Below are positions 1-6,323 of a stretch of DNA of 40,545 nucleotides, piece after piece. The notes under the pieces are model-generated. The model did no database searches. It was not told the origin of the DNA and worked only from the letters and a program-made list of their open reading frames with translations. Source of the stretch: Acidimicrobiales bacterium. GTDB taxonomy: Bacteria; Actinomycetota; Acidimicrobiia; Acidimicrobiales; Aldehydirespiratoraceae. Position numbers and translations under genes: made by a program. The DNA lies in the NCBI GenBank assembly GCA_022425325.1, contig JAKMFW010000048.1, positions 1-40,545 on the forward strand, given 5' to 3'. Within the stretch, counting starts at the first letter, position 1. Every line of letters begins with the position of its first letter.

Positions 1-116
1 CGCCATCTTCGTTCCCGGGCCCACCGCCCGTCCCGGCGTCCCCCACGGCCCGGGTGACGTCAATCGAGCTCCAGCCGTAGCCGGGACGGGCGGTGGGCCC
101 GGGAACGAAGATGGCG
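1..116. repeat. 37-bp perfect inverted repeat
   Basis: Bases 1–37 are an exact reverse complement of 80–116, with a 42-nt spacer. The left arm begins at the first base of the window, so the true repeat may be longer. As RNA it would be a very stable stem-loop. The last 7 nt of the right arm (110–116) are also the first 7 nt of a second hairpin (110–148), so the two structures exclude each other. No transposase or gene is visible with it. It may be a terminator or attenuator of an upstream gene, a palindromic repeat element, or an assembly fold-back. Confidence 0.8.
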
Positions 117-148
117 ACACTCGGCATCCGATGCCGGGTGTCGCCATC
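110..148. terminator. Terminator-like hairpin
   Basis: Arms 110–120 and 138–148 pair over 11 bp. A T·G wobble (121/137) and a further 6-bp stem (122–127 with 131–136) follow, closed by a CCG loop. A CGTTTTCGCC tail lies just downstream (about 154–163). The same tail follows the tRNA-Phe terminator at 19583–19611. The likely role is to end a transcript entering from the left of the window. Confidence 0.55.
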
Positions 149-211
149 TCGTCGTTTTCGCCGTGCCGGGGGCACAGTCGCCCCGACGCCCTCGCTCATG
201 GTGACGCCCGC

Positions 212-228
212 TAGCGTTTTCCGCGGAG
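212..228 (+). promoter_or_regulatory. Promoter -10 and RBS of the thioredoxin gene
   Basis: TAGCGT at 212–217 fits the TANNNT -10 form seen across the window. It predicts a start of transcription near 223–224. GGAG at 225–228 lies 6 nt before the GTG at 235 and supports that start. The predicted leader is only about 11 nt. Confidence 0.5.
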
Positions 229-234
229 CTTTCC

Positions 235-795
235 GTGTCTGATTCCCCCGCCTTTCGTCCGATCCGTCGCCCCGTCATCCTTGGCGTCGCCGGCCTGATG
301 ATGTTCGTGAGCGCCTGCGGAGGCGGCGACGACGTCGCCCGGCTCACCAATGAGCCGATACCGCTCGAAGACCTCCAGAACGACGACGCGATCGGATCCG
401 ATGTCGACATCGACTTCACGACCTTCGACGGATCCACATCGAACTTCGCCGCCTACGCCGGTACGCCACTGGTCGTGAATTTCTTCTCTCGCACCTGTGC
501 GCCATGCGTGACGGAAATGCCGGAGTTCGAGGCGGTCTTCCAGGCGTTCGATGGTGCCGTCGCCTTTGTCGGGATCTCCACCGACGCCCGCTTCGACGAC
601 GCCGAACTGATCGTCGAGCAAACCGGCGTCACCTACGACCTCGGCTGGGACCCGAACGCCGACGTGTTCGAACGGTTCGGCGGCTTCGCCATGCCGACCA
701 CCGTGTTCGTCGACGCCGCAGGAGTGGTTCGTGAGACCTGGTCGGGTGTGCTCACCGCCACCGAGTTGACCGCCAAAATCGAGGACCTCGCCTGA
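235..795 (+). CDS. Thioredoxin-like lipoprotein (TlpA/ResA type)
   Basis: This is a 186-aa membrane-anchored thiol-disulfide oxidoreductase, probably acting outside the membrane on apocytochrome c or other secreted thiols. Visible features are a basic N-terminus, a hydrophobic stretch, and a lipobox ending VSAC with Cys28 as lipidation site. A thioredoxin fold follows with the active site C88-A-P-C91 and a cis-proline in FAMPTT. The GTG start is favoured by GGAG 6 nt upstream. The stop overlaps the start of the ccdA-like gene by one base (TGATG), so the two are translationally coupled. CcdA-type proteins pass electrons to such thioredoxins, so the pair is probably a cytochrome c maturation or redox module. 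That fits the fused cytochrome c in the oxidase encoded further right. The exact substrate is not evident. Confidence 0.88.
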   Translation: MSDSPAFRPIRRPVILGVAGLMMFVSACGGGDDVARLTNEPIPLEDLQNDDAIGSDVDIDFTTFDGSTSNFAAYAGTPLVVNFFSRTCAPCVTEMPEFEAVFQAFDGAVAFVGISTDARFDDAELIVEQTGVTYDLGWDPNADVFERFGGFAMPTTVFVDAAGVVRETWSGVLTATELTAKIEDLA

Positions 796-1913
796 TGAGC
801 ATCGAAGCGCTGGCGTTCCCGTTCAGTGTCGGCATGTTGGCGGCGTTCAACCCTTGCGGATTCGCGATGTTGCCCACCTATATCGGCTACTTCATCGGCA
901 CCGGCGAGACCGAACAGCCCACGAGGGTGCGGGCGATCACCCGTGGCCTGTGGGTCGGTTCGATGCTGACACTGGGCTTCGTTGCGGTCTTCGGTGGGCT
1001 CGGGATTCTGATCTCGTTGTTCCTGAGCCAGGGCACGGTGGTCGAGTACCTCGGCTACGTCACGGTTGCGCTCGGTGTTGCACTTATCTCGATGGGGATC
1101 GCCATGTTCACCGGCAGGCAGATCATGGTGAACATCCCGAAGCTGAACAAGGGCGCGGACAGTCGCGAGAGCAGCTCGATGTTCCTCTTCGGCGTCTCGT
1201 ATGCCGTCGTCTCGCTGAGCTGCACGATCGGCTTGTTCATCTCGGCCGTATCGAACGCCTTCACGACCGACGGCTTCGTTCAGGGAGTCGGAAGCTTCCT
1301 CGCCTACAGCCTCGGTATGGGCACCATCATTCTCTTCCTCACCGTGAGCCTCGCCCGGGCGAAGAACAATGTCGCCACCAACATGCGGCGGCTCCTGCCG
1401 TTCATGGGCACGGTCTCCGGCATCGTTCTCGTCATCGCCGGCATCTACCTGATCGACTACGGCGTCTGGGAGATCCGAATCCAAGAAGATCTCGGGGCTC
1501 CAAATCTGCTGGTCGACCAGTTCGAGACCTTCCAGGCCGCGGTTTCCAACTGGATCGTCGACGCCACCCCAGAACGCATCGGCGTGCTCACCGTCGTGCT
1601 GATCGCCGGGCTGTACCTCCTGGCCTGGTTCGAGGACAACCCTGGCGATCGACTTCGACAAGGGTCGCTCGCCGTCGTATGGGGGGCGGTCGTACTCTTC
1701 CTCGAGGCCTTCAACAGCTTCGACTTCCTGATCGCCCCGATCGGACGCTTCGTGGCGAACTGGCCGTTCCGCATCGGCAACTGGTTCACCGATCCGCTCC
1801 GCGGCGGCGTCCCTCTCGAGGTGTTTTTCGTGGCCGTGATCGCCCTGTGGGCATACCGCAAAGCCGACAACTACCGTCGCTCCCGTGCTGCGGTCACTGC
1901 TGGAGCGTCCTGA
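795..1913 (+). CDS. ccdA: CcdA/DsbD-family thiol transporter
   Basis: This 372-aa polytopic membrane protein should carry reducing equivalents from cytoplasmic thioredoxin across the membrane. The two conserved cysteines of the family are present: C21 in FNPCGFAMLP and C143 in SLSCTIGLF, each at the start of a half of the six-helix core. CcdA proteins are usually about 220–250 aa. This one carries roughly 120 extra residues with about three more hydrophobic segments (near 260–280, 290–305 and 340–355). The start codon overlaps the stop of the upstream thioredoxin lipoprotein. The next gene begins inside the last 29 nt of this one. The partner thioredoxin supports a role in cytochrome c maturation. 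The function of the C-terminal extension is unknown. Confidence 0.87.
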   Translation: MSIEALAFPFSVGMLAAFNPCGFAMLPTYIGYFIGTGETEQPTRVRAITRGLWVGSMLTLGFVAVFGGLGILISLFLSQGTVVEYLGYVTVALGVALISMGIAMFTGRQIMVNIPKLNKGADSRESSSMFLFGVSYAVVSLSCTIGLFISAVSNAFTTDGFVQGVGSFLAYSLGMGTIILFLTVSLARAKNNVATNMRRLLPFMGTVSGIVLVIAGIYLIDYGVWEIRIQEDLGAPNLLVDQFETFQAAVSNWIVDATPERIGVLTVVLIAGLYLLAWFEDNPGDRLRQGSLAVVWGAVVLFLEAFNSFDFLIAPIGRFVANWPFRIGNWFTDPLRGGVPLEVFFVAVIALWAYRKADNYRRSRAAVTAGAS

Positions 1914-2490
1914 GGTCACCGAGATCTGCGAGCTGCGAGGCTCGTTTGGTCTCATGGCGTTCCACGGCGGAAACCTCGAACGCACCACCGACATCATCGC
2001 CGCCGAGGTCGCCGAGCGAACCGGATCGTCCTACTACGGCGTGATCCAGGCCGCTCCGTTCCGCCAGCACATTCCCAGCACCAAGTTTGACCCGACCGAG
2101 AGCGATGCGCTCGCCTCGTTCGTCGGGCACGTCGACACGGTCATCGCCGTGCACGGCTACGGCCGCGACGATCACTTCTGGGACGTACTGCTCGGCGGAC
2201 GCAACCGAGAACTCGCGACACATCTGGCCGGTCACCTCCGCGCCGAGCTCGACGAGCGCTTCGGCGTGCTCGACGTCGTCGATGAGATCCCCGGTGGCCT
2301 TCGGGGTCAGCACGAACGCAATCCGGTGAACCTGCCGATCAACGCCGGTGTGCAGATGGAACTGCCCCCGACCATTCGGTGGAACAAGGAAGCGATGAAC
2401 TGGAGCGACCACGAGGGCACGCCTCGGGCTCCCCAGGTCGATGCGTTGATCGAGACGTTGGTCGTCGCCGTCGAAACCTGGCAGGACTGA
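1885..2490 (+). CDS. Poly-gamma-glutamate hydrolase-like protein
   Basis: This 201-aa protein resembles the PghP/DUF867 family of zinc-dependent hydrolases that cleave gamma-linked polyglutamate. Supporting motifs are AFHGGNLERTTD near residue 24 (the family's HGG..E signature), VIAVHGYG near residue 89, and a C-terminal NPVN...GVQMEL segment. No signal peptide is visible, so it appears cytoplasmic. The GTG start gives a 29-nt overlap with ccdA. A later ATG at 1954 would remove the residues before HGG and seems less likely. Its stop forms the palindrome TGATCA with the stop of pdxH on the other strand. The family is best known from phages of gamma-PGA producers. Its substrate here is unknown. 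Confidence 0.75.
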   Translation: MLRSLLERPEVTEICELRGSFGLMAFHGGNLERTTDIIAAEVAERTGSSYYGVIQAAPFRQHIPSTKFDPTESDALASFVGHVDTVIAVHGYGRDDHFWDVLLGGRNRELATHLAGHLRAELDERFGVLDVVDEIPGGLRGQHERNPVNLPINAGVQMELPPTIRWNKEAMNWSDHEGTPRAPQVDALIETLVVAVETWQD

Positions 2491-3123
2491 TCAGGGCGAC
2501 TGGCGCTCGATCACCCAGCCGTCGCCCTCGAGCCGGTAGCGGATGCGATCGTGAAGGCGGCTCGGCCGTCCCTGCCAGAACTCGATCTGGTGAGGACGAA
2601 CGAGATACCCACCCCAGTGCGGTGGGCGCGGAACCTCGTCGGGGAACCGCGCCGAGAACTCGCGCACCGCAGCGTCGAGCGTCTCGCGGGACGGGATCAC
2701 CGACGACTGATCGCTCGCCCAGGCCCCGAGCTGGCTGCCGCGCGGACGGCCCGCAAAGTACGCGTCCGACTCAGCCTCGGGGACGTGTTCGGCCGAACCG
2801 ACGATGTGGACCTGACGCTCGAGGTCGTGCCAGACGAAGCTCATCGCGGCACGGTTGGTCGCGTCCAGCGCCCTGCCCTTCGTGGAAGTCCGATTTGTGT
2901 AGAAGACGAAGCCTCGATCGTCGATACCGCGCAGGAGCACGGCTCGGCTCGACGGCCAGCCGGAAGCGTCGACCGTGCTCACGACCACGACCCCGGGATC
3001 GCGGGGACCGGTGGCCGCCCACTCGTTGAACCAAGTCCGAAACTGCACGATCGGGTCCGGATCGACATCGGCAAGGTCGAGGCCCGCCTGCTCGTACTGG
3101 TGACGGATCGACTCCAGGTTCAT
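2491..3123 (-). CDS. pdxH: Pyridoxamine 5'-phosphate oxidase
   Basis: This 210-aa FMN enzyme oxidises pyridoxine or pyridoxamine 5'-phosphate to pyridoxal 5'-phosphate in the cytoplasm. The sequence has the family order: FMN-binding [11 protein letters not shown] (about 58–68), [13 protein letters not shown] (75–87), the [12 protein letters not shown] segment, and the C-terminal [16 protein letters not shown] substrate/FMN motif. Length is normal. The ATG at 3123 lies exactly 6 nt after a TAGAGT -10 box on this strand (3135–3130), so the mRNA should be leaderless. The gene is divergent from crcB, and the two -10 boxes overlap. PLP made here would serve the nearby dehydratase, though it is a general cofactor. 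Confidence 0.96.
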   Translation of the reverse strand: MNLESIRHQYEQAGLDLADVDPDPIVQFRTWFNEWAATGPRDPGVVVVSTVDASGWPSSRAVLLRGIDDRGFVFYTNRTSTKGRALDATNRAAMSFVWHDLERQVHIVGSAEHVPEAESDAYFAGRPRGSQLGAWASDQSSVIPSRETLDAAVREFSARFPDEVPRPPHWGGYLVRPHQIEFWQGRPSRLHDRIRYRLEGDGWVIERQSP

Positions 3124-3129
3124 GGCCAG

Positions 3130-3139
3130 ACTCTACGGT
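3130..3139. promoter_or_regulatory. Overlapping divergent leaderless -10 boxes (pdxH / crcB1)
   Basis: Minus-strand TAGAGT (3135–3130) lies 6 nt before the pdxH ATG at 3123. Plus-strand TACGGT (3134–3139) lies 6 nt before the crcB1 ATG at 3146. The hexamers share the TA at 3134–3135. Both predicted +1 positions are the A of the start codon. Confidence 0.7.
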
Positions 3140-3145
3140 GCAGTC

Positions 3146-3493
3146 ATGGATCGAGTCGTACCCGCCGTCCTTGCCGGCGGTGCCGCCGGTGCAGCAGGTC
3201 GGTGGGCGATCGGTGAGTTCGGCTGGTCGTCCGCCACGACCCTGCTGGTGGTCAACACCATCGGCTGTTTCGCGCTGGGAATCGTCATTGCGGCCCTTCC
3301 CGAGCGCGAGCATCCGATCCGCTTGGCCTTGGGGGTCGGTGTGTGCGGTGGCCTCACGACCTTCTCGGGGCTCGCCGTCGACCTCGCCGTGCGACTCGAC
3401 GCAGGCGATGTCGGCGAGGCAGTGGCGATGGGGGTGCTCAGCCTTGGGCTCGGCCTGGTCGCGTTTCTCGGTGGGCGGACGGTGCCGGCGTGA
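3146..3493 (+). CDS. crcB1: Fluoride channel subunit CrcB (first copy)
   Basis: This 115-aa four-helix membrane protein belongs to the Fluc/CrcB family, which exports fluoride as dimers. Family motifs are visible: GGAAGAAGRW near the N-terminus, NTIGCFALGI in the second helix, and GGLTTFSGL around the channel break. I chose the ATG at 3146 because TACGGT sits at exactly the leaderless spacing. An upstream in-frame ATG at 3122 would add 8 residues and overlap the pdxH start codon. The second copy begins inside this gene's stop codon. Two unequal adjacent copies usually form a heterodimer. No leader exists for a fluoride riboswitch. Confidence 0.9.
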   Translation: MDRVVPAVLAGGAAGAAGRWAIGEFGWSSATTLLVVNTIGCFALGIVIAALPEREHPIRLALGVGVCGGLTTFSGLAVDLAVRLDAGDVGEAVAMGVLSLGLGLVAFLGGRTVPA

Positions 3494-3813
3494 TCGCTGT
3501 GCTGTTCGTCATCACCGCCGCAGCCGGCACGCTGCTTCGCTGGCAGGCGTCGATGTCCGTGCCCATCCGGGCGATCGCGACGTTTGCCGTGAACATCGGT
3601 GGTGCGTTCGCGCTTGGACTGCTCTCCACCGCCAGCGCCGACTCGCAGCTCATCGGTGGCGTGGCGGGCATCGGGGCGCTCACGACCTTTTCGACATTCG
3701 TGGCCGAACTCTTCGAGATCCACCAGATCGACCGGGGGTGGGCGTGGCGCTACGGGGCCGCAACCTTCGTGTTCGGCGTGGCCGCAGCCTGGATCGGATT
3801 GACGCTCGCCTAG
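3490..3813 (+). CDS. crcB2: Fluoride channel subunit CrcB (second copy)
   Basis: This 107-aa CrcB-family protein starts at GTG 3490, which overlaps the TGA of the first copy (GTGA), so the two are translationally coupled. Motifs AAGTLLRW, FAVNIGGAFALG and GALTTFSTF match the family, and four hydrophobic helices are evident. The sequence is clearly different from the first copy, which suggests an obligate antiparallel heterodimer rather than a dual-topology homodimer. That is inference. The stop codon TAG shares the palindrome CTAG (3810–3813) with the stop of the convergent dehydratase gene. Confidence 0.9.
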   Translation: MIAVLFVITAAAGTLLRWQASMSVPIRAIATFAVNIGGAFALGLLSTASADSQLIGGVAGIGALTTFSTFVAELFEIHQIDRGWAWRYGAATFVFGVAAAWIGLTLA

Positions 3814-4778
3814 CGGTTGGCCATCGCCAACATCGCCTCGAGCGACGTTGCACCGACGTTGGCACCACAGCTGACGGCGACGACACGAGTACCGGGGTTC
3901 GTGTCGGCGAACTGTGTGGCGGCCGCAAGCGCCACCCCGGCAGCCCCCTCGACCAGATGGTGATGATCGTCGATCATCGAGGCAACCGCCCGAGCGATCT
4001 CGAGTTCGCTGATGTCGACCCACCTGTCGACGAGCGCACGACAGATGTCGAACGTGATCGTGTCGTCCTCGAGCCCTCCGGCCGTGCCATCAGAGAACGT
4101 CGGCTCGAAGTGCGGGGTGATGATCTCGCCGGCATCGATCGACGCAGCCATCGCCCGATCGTTCGCCGCTGACGCACCGATCACGAGCGTCGAGGGCGAC
4201 GATGCCTTGACCCATGTCGCGATACCGGAGATGAGTCCGCCACCGCCGACCGACACCACCACAGCATCGGGGGTCGCGCCGTCCTCGAGGATTTCTTTCC
4301 CGATCGTTCCCTGCCCGGCAATGATGCGCGGGTCGTTGTACGGGGAGACGTAGGTGATGCCTCGCTCCTCGGCAGCTCGTCGCGCCGCCATCTCGGCACG
4401 GCTGGTATCGGTGCCCTCCACGAGCACGATCTCCGCGCCAAGGCGACGGATCTGCGAGATCTTCGACGGAGCGGCGGCCTCCGGAAGATAGATCGTGCAC
4501 GCAAAGCCCCGGCTGGCCGCTGCGGTAGCGACACCAATGCCGTGGTTGCCTGACGACGCAGTGATCACCCCTTCAACCGCAAGGTCGGGGGACAACGAGT
4601 GCACCACATTGGCCGAACCTCGAACCTTGAAACTGCCCGTTCGCTGCAGGTGCTCGCACTTGATGGCGATGTCGGCCCCGTGCCGCTCCGACAGCGGGTC
4701 CGAGGTCAGCAGTGGGGTGCGCAGGACATGCGGCTCGATGCGGTTCGCCGCCTCGTCGATGGTCGTGGGATCGATCAC
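3810..4778 (-). CDS. Threonine/hydroxyaspartate dehydratase-family PLP enzyme
   Basis: This 322-aa fold-type II PLP enzyme belongs to the threonine dehydratase/serine racemase family. Lys51 in GSFKVRGSAN should hold PLP. SGNHG(IGVATAA) and the glycine loop SVGGGGLISG bind substrate and phosphate. There is no C-terminal ACT regulatory domain, so it is not the biosynthetic IlvA type. The GTG start at 4778 has GGAGG 6 nt upstream and overlaps the stop of the ornithine-cyclodeaminase-family gene (GTGA). A longer frame to 4838 would run far into that gene and was rejected. Dehydratase plus cyclodeaminase-family pairs are known as EutB/EutC (hydroxyectoine use) and BhcB/BhcD (beta-hydroxyaspartate cycle). 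Simple threonine or serine deamination is the alternative. Confidence 0.85.
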   Translation of the reverse strand: MIDPTTIDEAANRIEPHVLRTPLLTSDPLSERHGADIAIKCEHLQRTGSFKVRGSANVVHSLSPDLAVEGVITASSGNHGIGVATAAASRGFACTIYLPEAAAPSKISQIRRLGAEIVLVEGTDTSRAEMAARRAAEERGITYVSPYNDPRIIAGQGTIGKEILEDGATPDAVVVSVGGGGLISGIATWVKASSPSTLVIGASAANDRAMAASIDAGEIITPHFEPTFSDGTAGGLEDDTITFDICRALVDRWVDISELEIARAVASMIDDHHHLVEGAAGVALAAATQFADTNPGTRVVAVSCGANVGATSLEAMLAMANR

Positions 4779-5674
4779 GATGTTCCTCCGGTCATCACAA
4801 GTTGGGCCATGGCGGCGTCCTGGATGCCGAGACCACAATGATCAGAGACGCTGATCTGTTTGTCCGAGGCGCGGCCCGGCGAACGGCCGGTCAGGACATC
4901 GCCGAGATTCACCGCCCGTTCGGCAGCCTCGGCGAGATGGGCGAGCTCGCCGACACGACCCGCGATCGACACATCGTCGGCAACGAGCAGGTCGGCGCCG
5001 AGCAGCACATCATCGGCCAGCTCTCGTTTGCCCAGGAGGTCGGATCCCATAGCGATGACGTGGGTGCCGGGCGAGAGCATCTCGAACGTGACCAAGGGTT
5101 CACGGCTCGGTGTACAGCAGATCACGATGTCCGCGCCGCGCACCGCCTCGACAACCGTGTCGGCAGCGACGGCGTCATGCTCTGCGGCAAACCTCTGTCG
5201 GGTCTCCGGACTGCGACTCCAGACGGTGACCGACTCGATGCCGAGGGCCTCGCGCAGCGCGGCAACCTGAAACGCAGCCTGAAAACCACCGCCGAGAATC
5301 GTCAGCGTGCGGGAGTCGGGCCGAGCGAGTGCCCGGGCACTCACCGCAGACGCTGCCGCAGTGCGGATCTCCGTGAGCCAGCCACCATCGTCGAGAATTG
5401 CAGCCGGCGCACCGGTGGCGGCGTCGAGGACCGCCGTGAAGCCGGAGTTGCCGCCTTCAGGGAACGCACCTGCGGCGGCCTTGAAGGCGAGATACGGCCC
5501 ACCGAGATGGGCCCCTTTCACGTGGAGTTCGCCTCCGTTGGCGAGGTGCATGGCGAACTCGTCGGGTGCCACGACGTCACCGTCGGCCAGGGCGCAGAAC
5601 GCATCGTGCACGGCACCTCGCGCAGCAGCGAGGCTCACCCGCGAGCGAACGGTGTCGGCATCCAGGACCTTCAT
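4775..5674 (-). CDS. Ornithine cyclodeaminase / imine reductase-family protein
   Basis: This 299-aa protein belongs to the ornithine cyclodeaminase/mu-crystallin family, which includes alanine dehydrogenases and iminosuccinate reductases. A substrate-binding N-terminal half (FKAAAG, GFTAVLDAATGAP, EIRTAAASAVS) is followed by a Rossmann nucleotide site, ILGGGFQAAFQ. GTHVIAMGSD lies further on. The ATG at 5674 has CATACT exactly 6 nt upstream, predicting a leaderless mRNA, so an upstream ATG at 5773 was rejected. It overlaps the dehydratase gene by 4 nt, so the two enzymes probably act together. In the BhcB/BhcD pairing this protein would reduce iminosuccinate to aspartate. Specificity cannot be read from the sequence alone. 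Confidence 0.83.
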   Translation of the reverse strand: MKVLDADTVRSRVSLAAARGAVHDAFCALADGDVVAPDEFAMHLANGGELHVKGAHLGGPYLAFKAAAGAFPEGGNSGFTAVLDAATGAPAAILDDGGWLTEIRTAAASAVSARALARPDSRTLTILGGGFQAAFQVAALREALGIESVTVWSRSPETRQRFAAEHDAVAADTVVEAVRGADIVICCTPSREPLVTFEMLSPGTHVIAMGSDLLGKRELADDVLLGADLLVADDVSIAGRVGELAHLAEAAERAVNLGDVLTGRSPGRASDKQISVSDHCGLGIQDAAMAQLVMTGGTS

Positions 5675-5680
5675 CGGCCC

Positions 5681-5686
5681 AGTATG
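5681..5686 (-). promoter_or_regulatory. Leaderless -10 box of the cyclodeaminase-family gene
   Basis: The minus strand reads CATACT, a one-base variant of TATACT, ending 6 nt before the ATG at 5674. It overlaps the end region of the upstream methyltransferase gene. Confidence 0.5.
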
Positions 5687-5690
5687 TCGC

Positions 5691-6323
5691 TCACGCCCGC
5701 TGCACCGCAGCCCAGAGACCCGACCCGGCACGACCGGCTGTCGCAGTCCATGAGCCCGGCAGTGCGTCGACAACCGCTTCTGGGCTCAGGTGGATCGGAG
5801 TCTCGTGCCCGAGCGTGTTGATCCAAAGCAGGCCACCGCCCGGGCGCAGGACCCGATCCACCTCCGCCGGGAAGAGCAACATGTTCACGAGGACGAGGAG
5901 ATCAGCTGCGTCGTCGCGAAAGGGCAGCATCGAGGCATCGGCCTGCACCTTCGGAGCGAGGTCCGGCTGATGGTGCAGCATCGCCATCGACAGATCGAGA
6001 GCGACGACGTCGTCGAACCGCTCAATGAGATGCCCGGTGCCGAGGCCGGTGCCCGAGCCGAGCTCGATCACCCTGTCGCCTGCGAGCCCGCCACGATCGA
6101 GCGCGTCGAGGATCGAGGCCTCACGCTCCGGGGCCGCGCGACTCGACCACTCGGCGGCCATGCCGTCGAAGAGTTCTCGAACCTTCTCGCGACGCGAGAA
6201 ATCCCACGCCGCATCGAAGGCGACCGTCTCGGTCACCTCACGCATCGGCGACACCGAGCCGAAGACAGGCAGGTCGGTGACCGTGCCCTCCGCATCGGGA
6301 AGCCAGGTCACCGATCCCGGCAT
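5691..6323 (-). CDS. Class I SAM-dependent methyltransferase
   Basis: This 210-aa protein has a Rossmann-type methyltransferase fold. Motif I is VIELGSGTGLGTG (about residues 86–98), the acidic post-I residue is in VVALDLS, the motif II-like region is ADASMLPFRDD, and DRVLRPGGGLLWI follows. About 80 residues precede motif I. The substrate is not recognisable. The ATG shares one base with the stop of serS (TGATG), so translation is coupled to serS. A 16-nt gap with its own promoter separates it from the next gene. The link to seryl-tRNA synthetase may be only operonic. Confidence 0.8.
   Translation of the reverse strand: MPGSVTWLPDAEGTVTDLPVFGSVSPMREVTETVAFDAAWDFSRREKVRELFDGMAAEWSSRAAPEREASILDALDRGGLAGDRVIELGSGTGLGTGHLIERFDDVVALDLSMAMLHHQPDLAPKVQADASMLPFRDDAADLLVLVNMLLFPAEVDRVLRPGGGLLWINTLGHETPIHLSPEAVVDALPGSWTATAGRAGSGLWAAVQRA

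Noticed and set aside
633-1997. Long open frame antisense to the ccdA-like gene (454 codons)
   Set aside because: The translation is a run of charged, His/Arg/Asp-rich residues with no domain. The plus-strand CcdA is clearly real, and high GC content creates long antisense frames.
3100-3145. Fluoride riboswitch before crcB
   Set aside because: The -10 box lies 6 nt from the start codon, so no leader RNA is available. pdxH coding sequence lies directly upstream.
3122-3145. Earlier ATG for crcB1
   Set aside because: It overlaps the pdxH start codon, lies upstream of the well-placed -10 and adds residues not typical of CrcB.
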